Shown: in pieces, positions 36,874-47,403 of the stretch
Layout of the letters: the number at the start of each line of letters is the position of its first letter
Position numbering within the stretch: position 1 is the first letter of the stretch
Source: Saccopteryx bilineata
Lineage: Eukaryota > Chordata > Mammalia > Chiroptera > Emballonuridae
Direction: 5' to 3'
Assembly (NCBI RefSeq): GCF_036850765.1
Contig: NC_089496.1
Location: 101,704,267 to 101,768,266, forward strand
DNA length: 64,000 nucleotides
Translations under genes and position numbers: made by a program
The notes under the pieces: model-generated
Databases searched by the model: none
The model's input: only the letters and a program-made list of their open reading frames with translations
Told to the model about the DNA's origin: nothing

Positions 36874-37125
36874 GCTTCATGTTTATTTTTAATAAATTAA
36901 GATAATGTGTGTGTGCATGTGGTGTGTGTATATGTACAGTGTGTCTGTAAAGTCATGGTGCACTTTTGACCAGTCACAGGAAATACGGTCAACAAAAGAC
37001 GATAGAAATGTGAAATCTGCACCAAATAAAAGGAAAACTCTCCCAGTTTCTGTAGGATGTACCAGCATGTGCTCATGCACAGATGATGATGTAACACCAT
37101 GTAGACAGCAGAGCAGCCCACGGCC

Positions 37126-37761
37126 ATGCCAGTAGAGATGTGGACAGTACAGAGGAAAGTTCAGTGTGTTCTGTGGCTCACTAAATTCAAATCCGTGACC
37201 AAAGTGCAACGTGAATATCGGCATGTTTATAATGAAGCACCACCACATAGAAATAATATTACTCGGTGGGATAAGCAGTTGAAGGAAACCAGCAGTTTGG
37301 TGGAGAAACCCCATTCTGGTAGGCCATCAGTCAGTGATGAGTCTGTAGAGCAGGGGTCCCCAAACTACGGCCCACGGGCCGCATGCGGCCCCCTGAGGCC
37401 ATTTATCCGGCCCCCGCCGCACTTCCAGAAGAGGCACCTCTTTCATTGGCGGTCAGTGAGAGGAGCATAGTTCCCATTGAAATACTGGTCAGTTTGTTGA
37501 TTTAAATTTACTTATTCTTTATTTTCAATATTGTATTTGTTCCCATTTTGTTTTTTTACTTTAAAATAAGATATGTGCAGTGTGCATAGGGATTTGTTCA
37601 TAGTTTTTTTTGTAGTCCGGCCCTCCAACGGTCTGAGGGACAGTGAACTGGCCCCCTGTGTAAAAAGTTTGGGGACCCCTGCTGTAGAGGTTATACGGGA
37701 TAGCTACCTAAGGAGCCCTAAAAAATCTGTGCGTGAGCCCACATCGAACTGCACTGAATAG
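37126..37761 (+). pseudogene. Mariner-type transposase N-terminal fragment
   Basis: A frame from 37126 to the hAT insertion carries QRKVQCVLWLTKFKSV, then VQREYRHVYNEAPPHRNN, KQLKETSSLVEKPHSGRPS. This resembles the helix-turn-helix domain (DUF4817 type) at the start of some arthropod mariner-like transposases. The frame is interrupted at 37350 by a hAT insertion and its matching continuation is recognisable just after 37689 (SYLRSPKKSV), in a frame that ends at about 37761. The DDE/D catalytic part is absent. The family name rests on recall; a domain search would settle it. Confidence 0.68.
37351..37681 (+). mobile_element. 331-bp non-autonomous hAT inside the mariner element
   Basis: Inverted termini CAGGGGTCCCCAAACTACGG and GTTTGGGGACCCCTG. 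The perfect 8-bp duplication CTGTAGAG flanks it (37343-37350 and 37682-37689). No transposase. Confidence 0.95.
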
Positions 37762-37874
37762 GTATGAAACTGGGAGAGTTTTCGTTTTATTTGGTGCAGA
37801 TTTCACATTTCTATCATCTTTTGTTGCTTTCCTGTGACCAGTCAAAAGTGCACCATGATTTTACAGACACACTA

Positions 37875-37965
37875 TATATGTAGAGATAGATAATATATGC
37901 ATAATATGTATATATTATATATGTATATACATATATCTATATATGTATATAGATGCACATGTATA
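37875..37965. repeat. AT-rich imperfect palindromic tract
   Basis: Alternating TA/TATG runs (ATATGTATATATTATATATG and related) directly beyond the mariner's right end. Likely a degenerate microsatellite able to form hairpins. Confidence 0.7.
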
Positions 37966-38009
37966 ACGATACTTTTAAAAATATTGAATTGTTTTAGCAG
38001 TTATTAAAT

Positions 38010-38400
38010 GCCTGTTATTTATATATACTAAAGAGGATACATACAGTAAAAATGAAAATTGACCATTTTTCCACCTCAATCCCTAACTACCTAGAGCTAA
38101 CCACACTTTTCAGGATTTTTGTGTTTTTTTACAGAAATGTTTTATACAAGTCTATTATTTGTGTTCTCTTATTTATATGTGTGGTGTTCTCCACTTTGTT
38201 AAATAATTATGTATGTGCACTTATGGGCCTACATTTTTAACGGCTGCATAGTATTTTGTGTACGATAATTCATCTAACTAGCCCCCACTGATATTCAGAT
38301 AGACTTTTTCTAATCATTAGCAATAACATTGTAGTGAATATTCTTTTCCACCTCTCCCTATTAACCTACCTCCCCTGCCCCAAAGTACATGTCATCATTA
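38010..38400 (-). repeat. Old LINE-1 (L1M-type) fragment
   Basis: Antisense landmarks AACGGCTGCATAGTATTTTG, TTCATCTAACTAGCCCC and AGCAATAACATTGTAGTGAA. Confidence 0.7.
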
Positions 38401-38659
38401 TAATGATGCATATTTCCCATGTGTGTTTCATTGTCAATCCCCGTTCTCACTCTGCACTAGCACGTTAGCTCCAAAAAGCCCAGACTTCCCTTTGGTTTGT
38501 TCCTAGCTGAAATTGAGCTCCTAGAATAAATATTCCACGAACATTTGTCCAATGAAGAAATTTGGCACATGTATAATTATCTAGAAAAAATCATAGAAGT
38601 AGCATTATTAGTTCAATAGGAATATGTATTTATAATTTTGACAAACATTGACAAATTTA

Positions 38660-38845
38660 TCTTTCAAGAGCAGAAGAGCTCAGTGTTGGTACTCTTGACA
38701 TTTTGTGCCTAATTGTTCATTTATGTGAGGGCTGTGCTTTCTGTACTATTTAGCAGCGTCCCTGGGCCTCTAACCACTAGGTTCTCCTAACATCCCCCAG
38801 TGGCGACAACCGCGAGTGTCTCTGGACATCACAAGTGTTCTGTGA
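38660..38845 (-). repeat. MER5A-like hAT-Charlie remnant
   Basis: Antisense MER5 order: GTACTCTTGACATTTTGTGC, TTTAGCAGCGTCCCTGGGCC, CATCCCCCAGTGGCGACAAC and GTCTCTGGACATCAC. An ancient eutherian element, diverged. Confidence 0.75.
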
Positions 38846-39132
38846 AGAAGCATGATTACAAGTGTTATACTACCTACGCTCCCTCCAACAATGATGACAT
38901 TGACTGTTTCCTGCAGCCTTGCCAATTCTTTAGTAAATACTTTCCTTTTTGAAATCTATGGTGAAAACTCATGCCTTATAGTTTTTATTGGCATATAAAG
39001 ACACATTCAGTAACACTTTGGTATAATGAATCCCTGGCATTGTACACTGTAGTGATGAAGGAAAGTTTGGTTTTCCACTGTAGAGGTAAAAGGAAGAGAG
39101 TGAATACATTTGAAATCTAGAATCATCTAGAA

Positions 39133-39463
39133 CAGGGGTCCCCAAACTACGGCCCGCGGGCCGCATGCGGCCCCCTGAGGCCATTTATCTGGCCCCCGCC
39201 ACACTTCCGGAAAGGACATCTCTTTCACTGGTGGTCAGTGAGAGGGGCATAGTTCCCATTGAAATACTGGTCAGTTTGTTGATTTAAACTTATTTGTTCT
39301 TTATTTTAAATATTGTATTTGTTCCCATTTTGTTTTTTTACTTTAAAATAAGATATGTGCAGTGTGCATAGGGATTTGTTCATAGTTTTTTTTATAGTCT
39401 AGCCCTCCAACAGTCTGAGGGACAGTGAACTGGCCCCCTGTGTAAAAAGTTTGGGGACCCCTG
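39133..39463 (+). mobile_element. 331-bp non-autonomous hAT, second copy
   Basis: Same length and nearly the same sequence as the copy at 37351-37681, with the same termini. The perfect 8-bp duplication ATCTAGAA flanks it (39125-39132 and 39464-39471). Confidence 0.95.
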
Positions 39464-39619
39464 ATCTAGAAAGAAAAAAAAGCTATTTGCCTTTCTTTTT
39501 TTTTTTGTCCTAAAATATTTAAATGTTATAAATCTTTTCTAATCTTCAGACCGTTCCGCTTTTATGGACCGAATCTTCTCTAGAACTATATAAATTGGCC
39601 TTAATTAACAAACAAAATT

Positions 39620-39830
39620 TGGAGTCACCAGCCTTGGATCTGAAGGCAGATTTTCCTAATTCCTAGTTCTGTTACCTTTGGGAAGTCACATAAACTCTGA
39701 GCTGCAATTTACTCATATGAAAATTGTGGATAATAACATTCATTCTCTCCACATCACTGAGTTATTATAAGAATTAATTTTTTGAGATTGTTAAGCCTTT
39801 CACAATGGCAAGGGCTTAGGATAATTATTA
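39620..39830 (+). repeat. MIR remnant
   Basis: MIR order: TTCTGTTACCTTTGGGAAGT, TGCAATTTACTCATATGAAA and GAGTTATTATAAGAATTAAT. Confidence 0.65.
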
Positions 39831-40819
39831 TGAAGGTTTTATGACTCACCGCTTTATCTTGTGACTCATAGTGTCCCAGGAGTTTATCTCTTCTCAGGGC
39901 TTCTGTAATCCCTTCAAACTGTTCTTATTTATTTACTTATTAAGCATAGGCATTCTGTGTCCTAACCATACCTTTGCTCCAACTCTATAATCCTTAAATC
40001 ATTACAGTACAATTTCTTCATAACTAAGTTCCAGCTGTCATTCATTCATTCATTCCTCACTCAGAAGCACACTACAGAAGCACCATTATTTTACTACACA
40101 AACTGGCTTTCCTTTCCTACAGCTCCATTTTTGCCAACACCATCATTACTCGAGTCTCGAGGGAGGAGCTTTGTAGTCATCCACTTTGTTGTGTTCCCTG
40201 TCCTATTGGTCCCACGTGACCAGACTTACTCTGATAAAGTTCCGCCTCTTTTACTTTCCTGCCCCCTTGGATGTTAAGTCTATAAGAATCTCCTGTTAGC
40301 TGCCACCTCAAGTTTAAGTTGTTTCTTGCTAGCACTCTTTATTATTTTCATCGATTCAGTCTCTTAACCACTTTTTCTTTGTGCTAGGCTCATTCCTGCA
40401 CCTCTGTTTTTATCCATATTATTCTCTTCCCTGGGATTTTCTTTATCTGTTCTTCTATCATTCAGAGTTATCTTTCAGACCTATAGCATTCCTTCATGTT
40501 CTCCTTTTCTCCATCTTTCTTTTGCTCTGATCTCTTGATCATTCAACTCTTCTCACTCTTCTTGGCCAGTTTCACATAATGCATCACTTGGATCTCAATC
40601 CCAACTGCACATCAGACTCACACCTTAGACGGGTTTTGTTTGTTACCTTGATCATAATCCTAGGACTCCCCTTGGAGGGTAATTCTGGGAGAGCTTAGTC
40701 GTAGTTTTGAAACTGAGTAGCTTGAACTTTCTTGTGGATATATTTATTATTTCATTGCTCTCTTTCTAACTGAAGATTTACAAGTACTGTGGTGATAAGA
40801 ATGCTAGTTTCACTGATAT
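39831..40819. other. No gene recognised; possible old repeat at 40.56-40.72 kb
   Basis: Pyrimidine-rich unique DNA. Around 40.56-40.72 kb a hint of an old hAT (MER5/MER20-like) remnant, too diverged to name. Confidence 0.35.
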
Positions 40820-40984
40820 TGTGAATATCAACATGTTTTTTCTACAAAGGCTAGGGTTTACATCCTACCTCTTCCAATTCCTGATTTCAAAACTTTGTGT
40901 ATTCTCTTTAAGCCTCATGTATCTCTGTGTATAAAATGAGAATAACAACATCTATGTTTTTTAATGTTACGAGAAGTAGTGCAA

Positions 40985-41033
<49 letters not shown>

Positions 41034-41065
41034 CCCCCATAGCTAAATGGTTTATAAATATGGCC
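40820..41065 (+). repeat. MIR remnant interrupted by (TA)n
   Basis: MIR-like TTTCAAAACTTTGTGTATTC, GTATAAAATGAGAATAACAA then an uninterrupted TA run of about 45 bp (40986-41030), after which the MIR-like GCTAAATGGTTTATAAATAT resumes. Confidence 0.6.
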
Positions 41066-41499
41066 GCTTTTGTTAGTATTAATATAACATATCCTCTCTG
41101 CTCTTTGGAGAGCTGGAAAACGCTTTTTCTTTCTTGCTTTAAGATTCTTTGTTTTATGACTTGGTAGATTTGATTATCTGCATTACTTTTGGAATTAAGA
41201 AGACAAGATATCAAGGTCCTATCAAATCACTGTGCAATTTTTATGTCTTTTAAATCTAGTTACTTCTATTTTTTTTTTTTTTAAGAAAAAATAATTGTCC
41301 CATTGTTTGACCAGCCATCCACTGACTGTTGCCCTGGTTATAAGACACTAGCCACCATTACAACTTTTTCTTGTCAACAGCAGCTCAGCCATGAACATTG
41401 TCAATTTCTGCATCCTAGTCACGTCACCTGACATTGTCAACTGGCTGTTTGTTCCTTCTAACTGCATTTTAAGGAAGGAAATCCTTTTTAGAAAAGCCA

Positions 41500-41680
41500 A
41501 TTTTTTTATTATGGTAAAATACACATAACATAAAATTTAACATCTTGACCAAAATTTTTAAAAGAACACAGTAAAGTGGTATTAAGTACATTCTCATTGT
41601 TGTGCAACAATCACCACCATCCATCTCCAAAATCTTTTTATCTTGCAAAATGGAAACTCTTTATCCATTAACTAGTAATA
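41500..41680 (-). repeat. Old LINE-1 3' fragment
   Basis: Antisense L1M 3' end: ATTATGGTAAAATACACATA, GTGGTATTAAGTACATTCTC and CAACAATCACCACCATCCAT, in consensus order. Confidence 0.85.
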
Positions 41681-41716
41681 GTAACAAAGATTTTTATTTG
41701 TTCATTTAGCATACTT

Positions 41717-41747
<31 letters not shown>

Positions 41748-41946
41748 AAATTAAGAGAATAATAAAATTATTCTGTTAAAATTAGAGAGATGATAGTTGT
41801 GTTCTTGTGACAGATAATTAGTAAGAAAACAAAGGACTTTGTTTTTCACAGAAAAAATGTATCAATTACAGTTACCAATTTCTATTAAGTGAGTTATTTT
41901 TCATGGGTTTTTTACATTAAGGAAAAATTGAAATTGAATTTTTTTT

Positions 41947-42326
41947 GTTGTTGTTCGAAGCTGGAAATGGGGAGAGACAGTCAGACAGACTCCTGCATGT
42001 GCCCAACCAGGATCCACCCGGCACGCCCACCAGGGGCGACGCTCTGCCCACCAGGGGCCGATGCTCTGCCCCTCCGGGGCGTCGCTCTGCTGCAACCAGA
42101 GCCACTCTAGCGCCTGGGGCAGAGGCCAAGGAGCCATCCCCAGAGCCTGGGCCATCCTTGCTCCAATGGAGCCTCGGCTGCGGGAGGGGAAGAAAGAGAC
42201 AGAGAGGAAGGAGGGGGGGGGTGGAGAAGCAAATGGGCGCTTCTCCTGTGTGCCCTGGCCGGGAATCGAACCCGGGTCCCCTGCACGCCAGGCCGACACT
42301 CTACCGCTGAGCCAACCGGCCAGGGC
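41947..42326 (-). repeat. tRNA-derived SINE, type A, full length
   Basis: Antisense type A with an intact head ending CCAACCGGCCAGGGC and B box (GGAATCGAACCCGGG). The 18-bp duplication TGAAATTGAATTTTTTTT flanks it (41929-41946 and 42327-42344). Open frames on both strands here are SINE shadows. Confidence 0.95.
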
Positions 42327-42344
42327 TGAAATTGAATTTTTTTT

Positions 42345-43055
42345 AAATAAAAATTATAGGCATATGAAAAGTAAATCTTAGATGAATATTTTTGTTACAT
42401 TAGATGAAACCAATAACAAAGGAATGACCCAAAGTGGCACACTGTCAACCACAAAACAGGAGAAAATGTCCAGAACCATCACATGAAGGAAACCCTCTCT
42501 TTGACCGTGCACATTTACCCTGTTGTTTCCGTTTCAAAGTTGTTAAAGTCCTCTGTGGAAGCCGTCACCTCCTGTGCTAGAACTACATACTGGACAAGTT
42601 TATTTGGAATGCCTGTTAATCATGCAGGCTTTTCCCATAAACTCGTCAAACCAAAAGAAATAGCATCACCAAATAGCACACATTTTTCGTTCCCAAAAGA
42701 TTTGCAGCTGCAATTTATATAAATATCACAATACTGCATGCTCAGAGTTCAAGTATTTGAAAAACTTTGTGAATTACCTTCCCTGATCCATGGAGTCCGA
42801 AAGATGGGTGTTTGAGTCTCGTCTCCTCTCTGACAAGAAATGCACACTTGGCATGGGACCTGGCATAAGGCTGGTGCTCCACCACTGTGGGAACGGAACA
42901 CGCTGCTTTGAGAAGGTGGTGCAGGGAGATGATGAGTAGATCTAACAGCACTCTTTCTCAAGCGTTTATTTTTCTGTGTTTTAAAGTGGACTTCAAGTAG
43001 GATATTTTTTTCAAGTAGGATTTTTAAGAAGAAAAGAAGAGCTTTATGGTTGACA
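42345..43055. other. No gene recognised; unique DNA
   Basis: Balanced composition without a recognisable family. Short frames at 42.48-42.72 and 42.74-42.96 kb have no splice context or protein signature. Confidence 0.4.
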
Positions 43056-43059
43056 ATCA

Positions 43060-43280
43060 GTGAGTTTGGAGTTATTCACAACTGGTTTTATAGACCAGAT
43101 TTATGACCTGACAGCAGGCTGATTTGGGCCAAATTACTTCTCTGCGTTCAGTTTCTTCGTCAATAAAATAAAAAATAAATAGCATCAGCCTCATAAAGTG
43201 GCCCTGAGGAGTTAATGAGACCACACTTACAAGGGCCTTCCCAGTACCTGGCACATGTTATTAACACTAGATTAGCAGTA
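43060..43280 (+). repeat. MIR remnant
   Basis: MIR order: AATTACTTCTCTGCGTTCAG, CAATAAAATAAAAAATAAAT, CCCTGAGGAGTTAATGAGAC and CCAGTACCTGGCACATGTTA. Confidence 0.7.
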
Positions 43281-43375
43281 TCTGCATTACTGTTACTACT
43301 ACTAAATAAAGTGTCTCAGGGTTGAGATTTCTTTGCAATCCTGTCTTGGAATAATACAAAAGAATCAAACAATTA

Positions 43376-43694
43376 TTGTATTTCCCCATGTATGAGTTGC
43401 ACCTTAATTTTGGGGCCCGAATTTTGAAAAAAAAGTGTATTAGATAAAATTATTGAACTCAAGTTTTATTCATCATAAAATTCATACAACTCCTCATCAC
43501 TGTCAGAACTCCCATCCATTAGCTTATCCTCATCTGTGCCTGATGACCAATCGCTGTCTTCAACAATGAGCGCAAAACAAGCGCGAAAAAGTGGAAAATG
43601 CAAGTAAAAAACTTTACAACCACTGTATAAGACACACCCAGTTTTTAAACCCCAAATTTGGGGGGGGGTGCATCTTAGACATGGGGAAATATGA
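43376..43694 (-). mobile_element. Non-autonomous pogo/Tigger-like element
   Basis: Inverted termini: left TTGTATTTCCCCATGTATGA, right (reverse complement) TCATATTTCCCCATGTCTAA. TA flanks both ends (43374-43375 and 43695-43696). A minus-strand frame ends with an acidic stretch (DSDWSSGTDEDKLMDGSSDS), which resembles the acidic C-terminal tail of pogo-type transposases. This suggests that the 319-bp element kept the two ends and the last codons of a longer parent. The catalytic domain is absent. Confidence 0.75.
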
Positions 43695-43699
43695 TATTC

Positions 43700-44760
43700 C
43701 CCAGAAGTGGATTGACTCTGAAACAAAAAAAAAGCTTAAACCTCAGGCCTGGCTCCTCATTTGCATAGTCCCCTTATAAAGACTGGGACTTCATACTGCA
43801 TTCTTAATTTTATAGTCTTTGTCTTAAACAGAGTGTTCAAAACCTGGATCTAGGTGTAACTGACTACCTTGAAGGATTTGTTGTTCTTTTAACTGAAAAA
43901 TTCAAAGGAAAGTCTTTATAAGGAAGTCCAAAAATATATGCTAATGAACACCTTGATTTATATTAAATTGCTATTTTAAACTCAAATTTCATAAATGCCG
44001 TATTGTCCAATGCAACTTCAAAATGATGCTGCAAATAAAAATGGCACATCGAGCAAAGAAAATTAGAGGTAACTTTGAGAATGGTAGTAACACTCAAAAG
44101 AAATGTAATCAGTGATATAGAATTGTCCAATTTTTTACTATTCAATATCTTCTAAGCTGTTTTTCAGAAAGAAAGGAAAATAGCTTTAACACATCAGTGA
44201 GAAAGTTAACTGATTGAAATTACTCAAAGTAAATATCAGCCTTCTTATAGTCAGAGTATGGCAAAAGCATGAGGCATACATCTTTCAACAAATTATAAAT
44301 TAAATGTCTATTACTCACAAATGCAATAATTGAAGCTGGGAAAATTACATAGTTGAAATCAATACAACAAACTCTGATGTAAAAGTAAGCTTTAGTCCAC
44401 AGAAAATACATTCCTATTTTAAATGGTTCATGTCAACATTTTGAGAAAAAATACTTGGAATGCTTTCTGGTGACATTAATTAGTGAGTTTGAATAAAACC
44501 TTAATAAAACTACTGAAAATGCCTTGTAATTTATATTGTTCATCTTGATTATTAAAATAATTTATTGATGTATTTTTCTTACTATCCCTGCATATTCAGT
44601 GGTTGTGAAATATGAAAATTATAATCTAAAAACAGTTCAGAAAAATAGTCTTGATTTGCAAGTCAGGTGTTTTAAAAATGTGTGTCCTACCTTTAAAAAG
44701 TGTATATCTACTTCAAGGTAAATAAATTATACTAGATTAAAAATGTCTCTCTTAAAAAAT
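43700..44760. other. No gene recognised; AT-rich DNA
   Basis: AT-rich unique sequence with no supported family or exon. Confidence 0.45.
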
Positions 44761-44770
44761 ACAAAATTTC

Positions 44771-45150
44771 GGCCCTGGCCGGTTGGCTCAGTGGTAGAGC
44801 ATCAGCCTGGCATGTGGGAGTCCTGGGTTTGATTCCCGGCCAGGGAACACAGGAGAAGCACCCATCTGCTTCTTTACCCCTCCCCTCTCCTTCCTCTCTG
44901 TCTCTCTCTTCCCCTCCCGCAGCCAAGGCTCCATTGGAGCAAAGTTTGCCCGGGTGCTGAGGATAGCTCTGTGGCCTCTGCCTCAGGCGCTAGAATGGCT
45001 CTGATTGTGGCAGAGCGACGCCCAAGATGGGCAGAGCATCGCCCCCTGGTGGGCATGCTGGGTGTATCCCGGTCAGGCGCATGCAGGAGTCTGTCTGACT
45101 ACCTTCCCGTTTCCAACCTCAGAAAAATACAAAACAAACAAACAAACAAA
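44771..45150 (+). repeat. tRNA-derived SINE, type A, full length
   Basis: Head GCCCTGGCCGGTTGGCTCAG, B box GGTTTGATTCCCGG, type A body and an (AAAC)n tail. A short duplication, AAAATTTC, flanks it. The head folds as a near-perfect tRNA cloverleaf. Confidence 0.93.
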
Positions 45151-45264
45151 AAATTTCAATCTTATCAAGTAGAGGATATTAACTCATATATCTTGGAGAA
45201 ATTTAAGCATACTTAGCAATAGAAAAGGTCTATTTTTTATTAAATATGTTATCCTAGCATTGTG

Positions 45265-45375
45265 ATAAGAAATACCATTCTCATTTTATAGTGAAAGAAA
45301 TGTAGGAATAACCAGGATTAGATAACTTTCCCAGAGGTTGTTGATACAACCAGAACTTGCTTCCAGTCTCTCTTA
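45265..45375 (-). repeat. MIR remnant
   Basis: Antisense MIR: CATTTTATAGTGAAAGAAAT, AGATAACTTTCCCAGAGG and AACCAGAACTTGCTTCCAG. Confidence 0.6.
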
Positions 45376-46906
45376 ATTTTGTTGGGTTATAACATCTCTC
45401 AGCATTTTTTTTAAAAATGCCCTTTTCATCATGTTTTGAGCAGGTTGTGAATCTGATACCAGCTTTATTCTTTTCTATGCTTTCCTTCCTTGAGAATACT
45501 TTCAGGAGAGAAATCAGTTACAGTTTTCTGTCTCTTCTAAATAGTTAAAAATATCAGCGGTCACAGATGTAGTAAATCAGTGTAGCAGCTCGATGACTTG
45601 ATTGGGATGCTCAATTTTATTGTAATAGCCTAATCTGAAATCTTATCTGAAATGCTTACTCCTTCACAATTCTTTTCTACTCGACAGAAATTGTTCATAA
45701 CATGAATAATCTTGGGGGAAAAAATGAGATGTTTCAGACAGCTTAACGGGGCCGCCACTGTACTAGATAACCATTATTTAGAGGAGTCGGATTAGCTGAA
45801 GGCTAGTGTGCACCTAACATATTGAACAATGTCTTGAGTTTCACTTTAGAAGTCGGAATAGACGGCCTCACGAATGAAAGCGCTTTTGATCATTATAGGC
45901 ATTCTGTGGCTAGAGCGGTAGCTCCACACTAACAGAAACAACCTGTAGAATTGGATTCCAAGGTGAAAAAGGAGGTTAACAATTTTTTTTTGGTAAAATT
46001 TCACTTTGCCAAGAACAGAAATCTCAAAATTATTGAATATAAAATTCATAAAGCCAGTTTTATACTTACCCCTGGTGCTTCTAAGTATGAACTAGGAGAA
46101 ACATCATATTGTTGAATATTTTGGCAACTAATTACAAAAGCCTCCCTAACCAAGTCTAACTAAATTGCTCCCTTCCAAAATTTTTATTAAGTATGTAACT
46201 CATTGACATGGTCCATTTGAAGACACAACTATTAGCCTAATGGTTAACACCTGTTAGATGAGGCTGAGCAGTAAATAGATTTTAATTGAAATCAAATGGA
46301 GTAAATTCCTGCTCTTTTTATTTCTGGTTTCATAAAAGACTGATGTGCAGAAACACCCATGCATACACAATCTCCTTTTCCTTGGACAATTTTGGTACGT
46401 TTCCCTCATGAACTAAAAGCCGTACATATCCCCACAGATTTTTTTTTTTTGCCAGTGAAATTGCTTTTCAATTGGCAAAAACTAAACGTGTGATTCCGAG
46501 CAGCTTAGAGCACTCAAGGCCACAGAGTCCATTTTGCTCACTTTGACTGACATTTTTACAGAGGAAATCGGCGCTGCATGATTCAGCTGCATTTGAGATT
46601 CATTACGCTGTGCAAGGGGAGATTTGGGGGTGGGCTGCAGAGCATACAGGAAATTGTCTTGGAGATTGGGGCTAATGACTGGCTTAAAAATCAACTGCAG
46701 CCAGTAGGCATTTTCAGTTGGGTCAGATAGGGAGACGACGTTTTCCTGCTACCCCCTTCGTACAAAAGCATTAGGAGGGGCTTAGTAAAGATAACTCCTG
46801 TGGAAAAGGAGGAACGGGGCTTTGCTCTGAGACGTCAATACAAGATAGGGCACAAGAGCAGGTAATGGTTCACTTTCAAGAGTTCTCAGCTTGGGCTGTA
46901 AAAGTC
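45376..46906. other. Repeat-free unique block; conserved non-coding candidate
   Basis: About 1.5 kb without any recognisable transposon, in a window otherwise dense in them. The stretch 46.45-46.80 kb has balanced composition and motifs such as CAATTGG, TGATTCAGCTGCA and CATTACGC. No exon-like frame with splice sites. Regulatory function is only a suggestion. Confidence 0.35.
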
Positions 46907-46917
46907 AATCAGGTGTG

Positions 46918-47097
46918 CCTGACCTGTGGTGGCGCAGTGGATAAAGGGTCAACCTGGAACACTGAGGTTGCTGGTTCAAAACCCTTGGGCTTGCCCAGTC
47001 AAGGCATGTTTAAGAGTTGATGCTTCTTGCTCCTCCCCACTTCTCGCTCACTCTCTCCTCTCTCTAAAGTGAATAAATAAAATTATATAAAAAAATA
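46918..47097 (+). repeat. tRNA-derived SINE, type B
   Basis: Head CCTGACCTGTGGTGGCGCAG. Flanks AATCAGGTGTG (46907-46917) and AATCAAGTGCG (47098-47108) form an 11-bp duplication with two mismatches. Confidence 0.93.
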
Positions 47098-47182
47098 AAT
47101 CAAGTGCGTATTTTGTATAAAAGGAAAAATCCATTTGCGAAACATTTCCCCTAAATGGTCACCCTTAGGAATTCATTGCTTT

Positions 47183-47387
47183 TATTTTATTTATTTATTT
47201 TTATTAATTAACTTTAGAGAGAGGAGACAGAGAAAGAGAGAGAGAGAGAGAAAGAGAGAGACAAGGGGGGAGGAGCAGGAAGCATCAACTCCATATGAGC
47301 CTTGACCAGGCAAGCCAGTGGTTTTGAATCGGCAACCTCAGCATTCCAGGCTGACGCTTTTACCCACTACACCACCCCAGGTCAGGC
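47183..47387 (-). repeat. tRNA-derived SINE, type B, inverted to its neighbour
   Basis: Antisense type B with a GA-rich tract and head ending CCACCCCAGGTCAGGC. The 16-bp duplication AGGAATTCATTGCTTT flanks it (47167-47182 and 47388-47403). Confidence 0.95.
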
Positions 47388-47403
47388 AGGAATTCATTGC
47401 TTT

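Larger units (their letters stand above)
36937..37874 (+). mobile_element. Mariner-type element with long terminal inverted repeats, split by a hAT
   Basis: The two ends are inverted copies of about 110 bp (36937-37050 and 37766-37874), starting AGTGTGTCTGTAAA and including TCATGGTGCACTTTTGAC and GAAATCTGCACCAAATAAA. TA flanks both ends (36935-36936 and 37875-37876). Excluding the nested hAT and its duplication, the element is about 600 bp, half of a usual mariner, so most of the transposase catalytic domain is deleted. Confidence 0.88.

Noticed and set aside
36899..37314. Minus-strand frame of 141 codons across the mariner element
   Set aside because: It is the complement of the transposase remnant and the terminal repeat; the plus-strand frame matches a transposase domain.
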